Translations under genes and position numbers: made by a program
The notes under the pieces: model-generated
Told to the model about the DNA's origin: nothing
Database searches by the model: none
What the model saw: only the letters and a program-made list of their open reading frames with translations
Source of the DNA: an uncultured Prevotella sp.
Lineage (GTDB): Bacteria > Bacteroidota > Bacteroidia > Bacteroidales > Bacteroidaceae
Reading direction: 5' to 3'
Length of the DNA: 8,438 bases
Assembly: GCA_934183135.1 (NCBI GenBank)
Contig: CAKPRX010000089.1
Coordinates: 1 to 8,438 of the forward strand
Shown here: one piece after another, positions 1 to 6,201 of the stretch
Layout: every line of letters starts with the position of its first letter
Position numbering within the stretch: the stretch's first letter is position 1

Positions 1-85
1 CGGTAACATCGACCGACACGGTCTGGGCATGGGCGCCCAGGGTCATCAGCGCAGCGGCTGACAACAGTTGTAGTTGTTTCTTCAT
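1..85 (-). CDS. N-terminus of a secreted protein, function unknown (partial)
   Basis: Read on the minus strand, an ATG at 85-83 opens a frame of 28 codons that runs without a stop to the window edge. The peptide begins MKKQLQLLSAAALMTLGAHA and continues QTVSVDVT. It is a textbook Sec signal peptide: two lysines, a hydrophobic core of about 15 residues, and an AHA cleavage site before Gln21. There is no lipobox cysteine, so a periplasmic or outer-membrane-exported soluble protein is more likely than a lipoprotein. It starts 54 bp after the stop of the FAD-dependent oxidoreductase gene on the same strand, with no promoter or terminator visible between, so the two are probably co-transcribed and may act on related substrates. 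Too little of the mature protein is present to name a family. The reading frame and export signal are seen in the sequence; the operon link is inferred. Confidence 0.72.
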   Translation of the reverse strand, partial: MKKQLQLLSAAALMTLGAHAQTVSVDVT

Positions 86-139
86 GTAATTTTGTAATAT
101 TGGTTGTTTTAGCTATTATTCTGTTGCTGTACACGCCTG

Positions 140-1855
140 TTACTCGGCCTGGCGGGCACCGGTAGCCAGGTCCTTGGCCCGCTGCAGGTTGGCAAAGTAG
201 TTGTCGTAGATGTCGGGGCAGCGCGAGGCTGTGTCGCCCGTGGGGTTCTCCGTGCGGTCGCGCTCGGCAAAACGGCTCATCACCACGCCGGCATCGACAT
301 CCTGTACACAGCCGGCATGCTTGTCGATGGCCTCGACGGCAGCCAGTCCGCAGGTTTCGCCCAGCACCATATAGATGGGTTCCATACGGATGGAGCCAAA
401 GGCTATGTGCGAGGCCGAGAGGCATACGGGCACGATAAGGTTGCGCGCCTCGCCGGCCTGGGGGGTCACGGCGCGGTAGGACACGTTGTAGGGGTTCTTG
501 ATGTATATCTGCACGTCGCCCTCGTTCTTGACCATGCCGTTAACCACGTACCGGCCACAGTTGTGAGAGTCCATGGTGTAGTCGGCCCAGCCTATGGGGT
601 CGCTCACCACAGACTCGCCGGTGCAGTGAGCCTGGGTCATCACCATGCGGCCCACCATACGGCGCGACTCGCGCACGTATAGCTGCGGGGTGATGTGCCC
701 GTTGTCCTCGTACTCATCCTTGGGCCACCCCCACTTGGCCAGGTCGGCGCGTATGCTGGCCGGTATGCGCTCGTCGGTCCACATAAAATAGAGCAGACCC
801 TTGGTATAGTCCAGGTGTTCCTTGTAGATACGTTCGCGCTCGGCGTAAGAGGCTTCGGGGTAGCTCCAGCTGTAGCCTATCATGTCGGTCGAGAAAGCGC
901 CCTGGTTGTTCATGTCGCACTTGGAGTTCGGCATCTTGGACCACTTGAGGCAGTCCTCGTAAGTCTTCCACGGCGACACTTCCTTCAGGCGTATCAGCAG
1001 CTCGTACTTAGAGGGGTCGTAGTTGTCGGGCTTGGTGTCGGTAATGGGAATACGGTTAGCCGGGTCGTAGGTAAGGGTAAGGCGGAAGTTGTAAGCCTGT
1101 ACGTGGCTGTCGCCCTGGCCCGTCTGGCCCACCTCGCCGGGCAGGATGCCCCAGAGCAGGCCGCTGGAGGGGTCGCCCTTGACCTTGTAGGGGTCTACGC
1201 CATCGGGAAACTGGTGCTTGTTAAGCATCTGCACGCCGTTCTTGGTTTCGCCGTACTTGTCATTGGGCTCGCGGCCGACGGTGTACGACACCCCGGCACG
1301 GGCCATGAGGTCGCCCTCGTAGCTGCAGTCCAGGTACACCCGGGCCTTGACGGTCTTGTGGGCAGCCGCCTGGGGCGCGTCGGCCGACTCGAGTACTATG
1401 GCGTCGATGTTGTTGGCCGTCTTGTTGGCCTGGACGATGCGGTAGCGGTACAACACGTCGTTGATGCCGTTCTCGGTAAGAAACCGGTTGAAGACGGCCA
1501 GCGCCACCTTGGGCTCAAAGGTTATCTTGATGCCCGTCTGGCCATAGGCGGCCGCAATGCGTTTGTAGAACTTGCGGGAGTAGCCCTTCAGCACCTCAGC
1601 GGGATGATACAGGTCTGTCCAGCCCAGTCCGCCGGCCGTCATGCCGCCTATCCGGCGTCCCGGCTCTATGAGCAGCACACTCTTGCCCTCGCTCTTGGCG
1701 GCACAGGCGGCCATGATGCCTGCCGGGGTGGCTCCATACACACATACGTCTACCTGGTAATCGTCGGCGGCACTGGCCGGGAGGGCCATGGCCAACGGGC
1801 CTATCAGCGCGAGGGCCGCTCTGCGCAGCACCATGCTCAACATCTTCGTTTTCAT
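140..1855 (-). CDS. Periplasmic FAD-dependent oxidoreductase (FAD_oxidored / PF12831-like)
   Basis: This 571-residue protein has an N-terminal signal peptide (positive MKTK...RR, hydrophobic residues about 13-26, cleavage near ASA at 27-29), so it is probably periplasmic. A Rossmann FAD-binding fold starts at about residue 35: the GATPAG loop at 41-46 is the GxTPAG form of the dinucleotide motif, Glu64 sits at the end of the second strand where FAD ribose is bound, and RIGGMTAGGLG follows at 68-78. DCSYEGDLMARAG (176-188) and VGRE (193-196) are typical of the family's middle part. ESRRMVGRMVMTQ (396-408) and the C-terminal stretch YRAVTP...CLSASHIAFGSIR (460-490) match the usual second FAD-contacting region. 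Length is normal and no key motif is broken. Homologues in Bacteroidetes are often called 'xanthan lyase' or simply FAD-dependent oxidoreductase; the substrate is not known to me. The start at 1855 gives the best signal peptide; Met5 and Met8 are alternatives. It is transcribed divergently from nuoA. Confidence 0.88.
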   Translation of the reverse strand: MKTKMLSMVLRRAALALIGPLAMALPASAADDYQVDVCVYGATPAGIMAACAAKSEGKSVLLIEPGRRIGGMTAGGLGWTDLYHPAEVLKGYSRKFYKRIAAAYGQTGIKITFEPKVALAVFNRFLTENGINDVLYRYRIVQANKTANNIDAIVLESADAPQAAAHKTVKARVYLDCSYEGDLMARAGVSYTVGREPNDKYGETKNGVQMLNKHQFPDGVDPYKVKGDPSSGLLWGILPGEVGQTGQGDSHVQAYNFRLTLTYDPANRIPITDTKPDNYDPSKYELLIRLKEVSPWKTYEDCLKWSKMPNSKCDMNNQGAFSTDMIGYSWSYPEASYAERERIYKEHLDYTKGLLYFMWTDERIPASIRADLAKWGWPKDEYEDNGHITPQLYVRESRRMVGRMVMTQAHCTGESVVSDPIGWADYTMDSHNCGRYVVNGMVKNEGDVQIYIKNPYNVSYRAVTPQAGEARNLIVPVCLSASHIAFGSIRMEPIYMVLGETCGLAAVEAIDKHAGCVQDVDAGVVMSRFAERDRTENPTGDTASRCPDIYDNYFANLQRAKDLATGARQAE

Positions 1856-1992
1856 TCGATTAGGTTGTATTTTTTGATTTGTATTAAGTCTCTAAGTAGT
1901 TCTCAGACCAGCCCAGAGGGCATAGGCCACAAGGTGCAGGATGTGCAGGGGCCATGAGGACGGAACCACCGCAGTACCAAACCTTTACTCCG

Positions 1993-2024
1993 CAAAGTTA
2001 GTGATATTAGGCCATGCTGCCAAA
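1993..2024 (-). promoter_or_regulatory. Bacteroidetes-type promoter for the FAD-dependent oxidoreductase
   Basis: On the minus strand, TAACTTTG (2000-1993) matches the Bacteroidetes -7 consensus TAnnTTTG exactly. A TTTG (2024-2021) lies 20 bp upstream, within the usual spacing for the -33 element; a second TTTG sits at 2028-2025. Transcription would start near 1985-1988, giving a leader of about 130 nt before the ATG at 1855. The two matches at correct spacing are seen directly; promoter activity is inferred. Confidence 0.7.
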
Positions 2025-2280
2025 CAAACTGTCAACTTTTTTTTCTCGGCTCCGCGATTTTTAACAACTGCACCCACCGTCACCCAGAGAGTTTCCCCCG
2101 CCCTGCGCTTTTTACCTTCTGCTTTTTTGCATTTTCACTTCTCAAAAAGAGGGCTGTTTCGGCATCCACAGGAGCTCTCTGCCCACATAAGCCAACCATG
2201 GGCCCAAGCGTTTTGGCTATTAATAGGTATCGCGCACGCTTTTTCTGTTAAAAAGTGAGTTCAGTTCTAAAAAAAAGTAG

Positions 2281-2288
2281 TACCTTTG
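2281..2288 (+). promoter_or_regulatory. Probable -7 element of the nuo operon promoter
   Basis: TACCTTTG matches the Bacteroidetes -7 consensus TAnnTTTG. The expected -33 region (about 2254-2263) contains only AGTTCA-like sequence and no TTTG, so the promoter may be weak or activator-dependent. Transcription would begin near 2293-2297, leaving a leader of about 55-60 nt to the nuoA ATG at 2352. This also rules out a possible TTG start for nuoA at 2286, which lies inside the element. Confidence 0.6.
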
Positions 2289-2297
2289 CAAACTGAA

Positions 2298-2348
2298 GGT
2301 GTCAAAACACCATCTGCGCAGATAATCATTAATAATAACGTTATAATT
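2298..2348 (+). promoter_or_regulatory. Dyad-rich nuoA leader: hairpin plus two palindromes
   Basis: Three symmetrical elements fill the leader. GGTGT (2298-2302) pairs perfectly with ACACC (2307-2311) around a CAAA loop, close to the predicted transcript 5' end. ATCTGCGCAGAT (2312-2323) is a perfect 12-bp palindrome. AATAATAACGTTATAATT (2331-2348) is an 18-bp palindrome with one mismatched pair and a perfect ATAACGTTAT core. They could bind a dimeric regulator or shape the mRNA end; short palindromes also occur by chance, and no known operator is recognised. Confidence 0.4.
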
Positions 2349-2351
2349 TTT

Positions 2352-2702
2352 ATGAATTTCACTTTGTTGATTACCGTTTTGTTGACGGCTGTAACCCTGG
2401 TAGTGGCTGCTTATGTCATTGCCAAGCTTATCGGTCCGCGCTCGTACAACCCGGTAAAAGGTGAGCCGTTTGAGTGCGGTATCCCAACGCGTGGCAGCTC
2501 GTGGCTGCCAGCACACATTGGCTACTACCTCTTCGCCATCCTGTTCCTGGTGTTCGACATTGAGACCATGTTGCTGTACCCCTGGGCTGTAGTCGTAAGA
2601 CAATTTGGAAGCCTGGCGCTCATCAGCATCGGGTTCTTCCTGTTGGTATTGGTATTTGGCCTGGCTTACGCTTGGCGGAAAGGAGCATTGGAATGGAAGT
2701 AA
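2352..2702 (+). CDS. nuoA: Complex I membrane subunit A (NuoA / ND3)
   Basis: The product, 116 residues with three membrane helices (about 4-24, 58-80 and 86-107), is the small subunit that sits at the junction of the peripheral and membrane arms next to NuoH and the quinone chamber. The family signature is present: KGEPFECG (37-43 plus flank) in the long loop after helix 1, containing the ECG cysteine (Cys42) that corresponds to the mobile ND3 loop, and FDIETMLLYPWA (68-79) with acidic residues Asp69 and Glu71 in helix 2. I start it at ATG 2352 because the upstream TTG at 2286 lies within the promoter and adds a 22-residue tail unlike the family. No Shine-Dalgarno sequence precedes it; the leader is A/T-rich. 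It is the first gene of the operon, and its end overlaps nuoB by 10 bp. Confidence 0.95.
   Translation: MNFTLLITVLLTAVTLVVAAYVIAKLIGPRSYNPVKGEPFECGIPTRGSSWLPAHIGYYLFAILFLVFDIETMLLYPWAVVVRQFGSLALISIGFFLLVLVFGLAYAWRKGALEWK
2681..2685 (+). promoter_or_regulatory. Shine-Dalgarno sequence for nuoB
   Basis: AGGAG lies 7 nt before the ATG at 2693, inside the end of nuoA. It decides the nuoB start against an in-frame TTG at 2672. The overlap with nuoA suggests translational coupling. Confidence 0.7.
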
Positions 2703-3418
2703 AGAACAGAGCCTCTATCAAGAGTATTCCTTACGACGAGTTTAAGGACAACGACACCCTGGAGAAGATAGCTGCCGAGCTCAACGAGGGCGGAGCTAAT
2801 GTAGTGGTGGGCTCGCTCGACGCCGCCATAAACTGGGGCCGAAGCAACTCGCTCTGGTCGCTCACCTTTGGTACCTCGTGCTGCGGTATCGAGTTCATGG
2901 CTGTGGGATGTGCCCGCTATGACTTCTCGCGGTTCGGATTTGAGGTGACGCGAAACTCTCCCCGACAGGCCGACCTTATCATGTGTGCCGGAACCATTAC
3001 CAACAAGATGGCACCGGTATTCAAGCGCCTGTACGACGAGATGGCTGAGCCCAAGTACGTGGTGGCCGTAGGTGGATGTACCATCAGCGGCGGCCCATTC
3101 AAGAAGAGCTACAACGTGGTGCGCGGCATCAGCGAACTGGTGCCCGTAGACGTGTACATACCCGGATGTCCCCCGCGCCCGGAGGCTATCCTCTATGGTA
3201 TGATGCAGCTGCAGCGCAAGGTAAAGGTAGAGAAATTCTTCGGCGGAGCCAACCACAAGATGACCCGCAGCGAGAAAGAACTCTCCATGAGCCAGGGCGG
3301 TCTGCACGGACTGAGCAACGAGAACCTGAGCGATGCCGAGAAACTGGGCAACAAGAAGCCCATCATCGTTACTGACGTGCCCGAGGACTTTGACCCCAAG
3401 AAGGGCTTAACTGATTAA
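2693..3418 (+). CDS. nuoB: Complex I subunit B (NuoB / PSST), carries Fe-S cluster N2
   Basis: This 241-residue peripheral subunit binds N2, the last [4Fe-4S] cluster, which hands electrons to quinone at the NuoB/NuoCD interface. The four ligands are all visible: the tandem Cys63-Cys64 in GTSCCGIEF, Cys129 in VGGCTISGGPF, and Cys159 in YIPGCPPRPEA. The VGCARYDFSRFG segment (71-82) and SPRQADLIMCAGTITNKM (89-106) are also typical. After the conserved core ends near residue 186, a charged tail of about 55 residues follows, ending in VPEDFDPKKGLTD; E. coli NuoB also has a tail but I see no clear similarity. The start at 2693 is set by the AGGAG at 2681-2685. The gene begins within nuoA, and nuoCD follows after 20 bp. 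Confidence 0.97.
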   Translation: MEVKNRASIKSIPYDEFKDNDTLEKIAAELNEGGANVVVGSLDAAINWGRSNSLWSLTFGTSCCGIEFMAVGCARYDFSRFGFEVTRNSPRQADLIMCAGTITNKMAPVFKRLYDEMAEPKYVVAVGGCTISGGPFKKSYNVVRGISELVPVDVYIPGCPPRPEAILYGMMQLQRKVKVEKFFGGANHKMTRSEKELSMSQGGLHGLSNENLSDAEKLGNKKPIIVTDVPEDFDPKKGLTD

Positions 3419-3438
3419 TATAATAAGGTATAAGAAAC

Positions 3439-5010
3439 ATGAAGCTAAATAATATAGAACTGAGCTTTGACAGCTTCGCCACGGAAATGGCCAAGCTGAA
3501 GAACGAGAAACACTTCGACTACCTTGTTACCATCATCGGTGAAGACTTCGGTGAGGAAGGTCTCGGATGTATATATATTCTCGAAAACACACAGAACAAC
3601 GAGCGCTGCTCGGTTAAGACCATCGCCAAGAAGGTAGACGGATCGGACGTGATACCCACGGTAACCGACCTGTGGCACGTGGCCGACCTGCTGGAACGCG
3701 AGGTGTACGACTTCGTGGGCATTAAGTTCCTGGGGCATCCCGACATGCGCCGGCTCTTCCTGCGCACCGACTTCAAGGGCCACCCCCTGCGCAAGGACTT
3801 TGACATGAGCCCCGAGGCCAACCGTTTCCCCTGTACCGATGAGCCTGAGAGCGACTTTACCGTAGAGTACTCGCTTGACAAAGACGGCCATCTGGTAGCT
3901 ACAGAGAAGCGCCTCTTCGACGACAGCGACTACGTGGTCAACATCGGCCCTAACCACCCCTCTACACACGGTGTGCTGCGCCTGCAGACGGTAGTTGACG
4001 GCGAGACGGTGAAGCGTATATACCCCCATCTGGGCTACATACACCGCGGAATAGAGAAGATGTGGGAGTCCATGACCTATCCCCAGACACTGGCGCTGAC
4101 AGACCGACTCAACTATCTGTCTGCCATGATGCACAGGCATGCCCTGGTGGGTGTCATCGAGGAAGCCATGGGCATAGAGCTTAGCGACCGCATCCTATAC
4201 ATACGCACCATCATGGACGAGCTGCAGCGTATCGACTCCCACCTACTCTACCTGGGCTGTACCGCACAGGACCTGGGAGCCCTGACAGCCTTCCTGTACT
4301 GCATGCGCGACCGCGAGCACGTACTCAACGTGATGGAGGAGACCACTGGCGGCCGACTCATACAGAACTACTACCGCATAGGCGGCCTCCAGGCCGACAT
4401 AGACCCCAACTTTGTCCAGAACGTCAAGACTCTGTGCAAGTACCTTCGCCCAATGATACAGGAGTACCTGGATGTGTTCGGCGACAACGTTATTACACAC
4501 AACCGTCTGGAAGGAGTAGGCCCCATGGGACTTGAGGACTGTATCAACTATGCTGTGACAGGTCCTGCCGGACGTGCCTCGGGCTGGAAGAACGATACCC
4601 GCAAGCGCCATCCCTACGCCCTGTACGACAAGGTGGAATGGAAGGAGATTACCATGACGGGCTGCGACTCTATGGACCGCTATTACTGCCATATCCAGGA
4701 ACTCTACCAGAGCCTGGACATTATCGAGCAGCTCATAGACAACATCCCCGAAGGCGAGTTCTACATCAAGCAGAAGCCCATCATCAAAGTGCCCGAGGGA
4801 CAATGGTACTTCTCTGTCGAGGGAGCCAGCGGCGAGTTCGGCGTGTACCTCGACTCTCACGGCGACAAGATGCCTTATCGCATGAAGATGCGCCCTATGG
4901 GCCTGTCGCTTACCGGTGCCCTCGACCCCATGCTCCGTGGCCAGAAGATAGCAGACCTTATCACTACCGGTGCTGCCATTGACTTCGTCATTCCTGACCT
5001 GGACAGATAA
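3439..5010 (+). CDS. nuoCD: Fused complex I subunits C and D (NuoCD)
   Basis: A 523-residue fusion of NuoC (30 kDa) and NuoD (49 kDa), which together form the main quinone-site wall of the peripheral arm. The NuoC part covers about 1-135 and shows the signature ERE-YDF-GI-F-GHPD (86-102) followed by RRLFLRTDFKGHPLRKDF (104-121). A linker of about 30 residues leads to NuoD, beginning at YVVNIGPNHPSTHG (165-178). His173 and His177 of HPSTHG and Tyr226 in DRLNYLSAM match the residues that bind the quinone headgroup in characterised complex I. The C-terminal DFVIPDLDR matches the usual D-V-G-E-V-D-R ending. Fusion is normal in E. coli too, but this protein is about 75 residues shorter, mostly from a smaller NuoC part. 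Several usual NuoD residues differ, for example Asn225 where Asp is common and Ser464 where Arg is common. nuoH follows after 38 bp; no nuoE, nuoF or nuoG lies between. Confidence 0.96.
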   Translation: MKLNNIELSFDSFATEMAKLKNEKHFDYLVTIIGEDFGEEGLGCIYILENTQNNERCSVKTIAKKVDGSDVIPTVTDLWHVADLLEREVYDFVGIKFLGHPDMRRLFLRTDFKGHPLRKDFDMSPEANRFPCTDEPESDFTVEYSLDKDGHLVATEKRLFDDSDYVVNIGPNHPSTHGVLRLQTVVDGETVKRIYPHLGYIHRGIEKMWESMTYPQTLALTDRLNYLSAMMHRHALVGVIEEAMGIELSDRILYIRTIMDELQRIDSHLLYLGCTAQDLGALTAFLYCMRDREHVLNVMEETTGGRLIQNYYRIGGLQADIDPNFVQNVKTLCKYLRPMIQEYLDVFGDNVITHNRLEGVGPMGLEDCINYAVTGPAGRASGWKNDTRKRHPYALYDKVEWKEITMTGCDSMDRYYCHIQELYQSLDIIEQLIDNIPEGEFYIKQKPIIKVPEGQWYFSVEGASGEFGVYLDSHGDKMPYRMKMRPMGLSLTGALDPMLRGQKIADLITTGAAIDFVIPDLDR

Positions 5011-5048
5011 TAATATAATAATGTGTAAGTAACAAAAGAGAACATAGC

Positions 5049-6134
5049 ATGTTTGATTTTAAGATAGTAACAACATTTATCGACAGCCTTCTCCGCCAGA
5101 CCCTGGGCCTTGGCGACTTCTGGTCGATACTGATAGAGTGCGTGCTGGTCGGTGTGTGTATCCTTACTGCCTATGCCCTGATAGCCATCGTGCTCATCTT
5201 CATGGAGCGCAAGGTGTGCGCCTATTTCCAGTGCCGCCTGGGCCCCATGCGTGTAGGCCCTTGGGGTATCTTCCAGGTGTTTGCCGATGTGCTCAAGATG
5301 TTGATTAAGGAGATATTCGCCGTAGACAGAGCCGACAAGATGCTCTACTACCTGGCGCCGTTCCTCGTTATCATCGCCTCGGTGGGCACATTCTCGTTCC
5401 TGCCTTGGAACAAAGGAGCCAGCATCCTCGACTTCAATGTCGGCGTGTTCCTCATCACCGCCATCAGTTCTATTGGCGTGCTGGGCATATTCCTGGCTGG
5501 CTGGGGTTCCAACAACAAGTACTCCGTGGTATCGGCCATGCGTGGCGCCGTACAGATGATTTCCTACGAGATGTCTCTCGGACTCTGCCTCATCTCTGCC
5601 GTAGTGCTCACGGGCACCATGCAGGTGAGCGGCATTGTCGAGGCTCAGACAGGGCCTTGGAACTGGCTCATCATCAAGGGACACATTCCCGCCATACTGG
5701 CCTTCCTGGTGTTCCTGGTGGCTGGCAACGCCGAGGCCAACCGTGGCCCGTTCGACCTGGCCGAGGCCGAGAGTGAGCTTACCGCTGGCTATCATACCGA
5801 GTACTCGGGTATGGGCTTCGGGTTCTATTACCTGGCCGAATACCTCAACCTCTTCGTTATCTCCGGTATCGCCTCTACGGTGTTCCTTGGCGGCTGGGCT
5901 TCTATTAATATAGGTGTAGCCGGCTTTGACGCCGTTATGGACAGCATACCAGGTTTCGTATGGTTCTTCGGCAAGACCTTTGCCGTGGTATGGTTACTGA
6001 TGTGGGTACGCTGGACATTCCCCCGTCTACGTATCGACCAGATACTCAAGCTGGAGTGGAAGTATCTCATGCCGCTGTCGCTGATTATCCTGGTACTGAT
6101 GACCGTATGTGTAGCCTTAGGCATACACGGATAA
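5049..6134 (+). CDS. nuoH: Complex I membrane subunit H (NuoH / ND1)
   Basis: NuoH, here 361 residues with about eight membrane helices, anchors the peripheral arm and forms the membrane part of the quinone chamber. Diagnostic motifs are intact: MERKVCAYFQCRLGP (52-66) followed by GPWG and ADVLKMLIKE (79-88), the loop GWGSNNKYSVVSAMR (151-165) with SYEMSLGL (172-179), and the acidic cytoplasmic loop NRGPFDLAEAESEL (231-244) with TEYSG (250-254), whose glutamates are thought to link quinone chemistry to proton movement. Length matches the family. Start choice is simple: ATG 5049 is preceded by an A/T-rich leader without a Shine-Dalgarno sequence. The 38-bp gap from nuoCD includes TAATATAATAA, also found before nuoCD. 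Confidence 0.96.
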   Translation: MFDFKIVTTFIDSLLRQTLGLGDFWSILIECVLVGVCILTAYALIAIVLIFMERKVCAYFQCRLGPMRVGPWGIFQVFADVLKMLIKEIFAVDRADKMLYYLAPFLVIIASVGTFSFLPWNKGASILDFNVGVFLITAISSIGVLGIFLAGWGSNNKYSVVSAMRGAVQMISYEMSLGLCLISAVVLTGTMQVSGIVEAQTGPWNWLIIKGHIPAILAFLVFLVAGNAEANRGPFDLAEAESELTAGYHTEYSGMGFGFYYLAEYLNLFVISGIASTVFLGGWASINIGVAGFDAVMDSIPGFVWFFGKTFAVVWLLMWVRWTFPRLRIDQILKLEWKYLMPLSLIILVLMTVCVALGIHG

Positions 6135-6201
6135 GCCTCAGCCACAGCCATCCTGATAATAACAACAAGATAGGATTTAATATTCAGATAAATAATAAAA
6201 T

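Larger units (their letters stand above)
1856..2351. other. Divergent intergenic region between the oxidoreductase gene and nuoA
   Basis: About 500 bp with no credible gene. From left to right it holds a roughly 130-nt leader of the minus-strand oxidoreductase gene, including two GTGCAGG copies at 1934-1940 and 1943-1949. Next are the minus-strand promoter (1993-2024) and a tract that is about 72% pyrimidine on the plus strand (2031-2140). A group of short palindromes lies at 2190-2226, followed by the nuoA -7 element (2281-2288) and the nuoA leader. A 105-codon open frame at 1941-2258 crosses the minus-strand promoter and resembles no protein I know. I see no tRNA, small-RNA terminator, riboswitch or mobile-element end here. 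Confidence 0.7.

Noticed and set aside
1911..1921. GCCC-AGA-GGGC hairpin in the leader of the oxidoreductase gene
   Set aside because: The stem is only 4 bp and no U-tract or conserved riboswitch-like structure accompanies it, so it is not supported as an attenuator or terminator.
695..1957. A 420-codon plus-strand open frame antisense to the oxidoreductase gene
   Set aside because: It covers the minus-strand gene almost completely, is dominated by V, G, H, A and L, and has no recognisable domain. The minus-strand frame has a signal peptide and full FAD-binding motifs, so the antisense frame is a by-product of GC-rich codon use.
1941..2258. A 105-codon plus-strand frame in the intergenic region
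   Set aside because: It crosses the well-formed minus-strand promoter, is rich in F, H, S and R with no family resemblance, has no promoter or ribosome-binding site, and lies in the pyrimidine-rich tract, which explains its composition.
2286..2351. An N-terminal extension of nuoA by 22 residues from a TTG start
   Set aside because: The TTG falls inside the -7 promoter element, so it would not be in the transcript, and the extra residues are unlike NuoA.
2220..2603. A 127-codon minus-strand frame overlapping nuoA and its promoter
   Set aside because: It is antisense to clear nuoA coding sequence and no domain is recognisable.
2672..2692. An N-terminal extension of nuoB from an upstream TTG
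   Set aside because: The AGGAG sequence at 2681-2685 sits between this TTG and the ATG at 2693 at the right distance for the ATG only.
4875..5795. A 306-codon minus-strand frame over the nuoCD/nuoH junction
   Set aside because: It is antisense to two well-supported genes and is very rich in H, E and G, as expected for a shadow frame of hydrophobic membrane-protein genes.
6135..6201. Possible internal promoter in the 67-bp gap before nuoI
   Set aside because: No TAnnTTTG match is present; TAGGATTTAA is only a partial resemblance, so the gap is treated as an A/T-rich leader.
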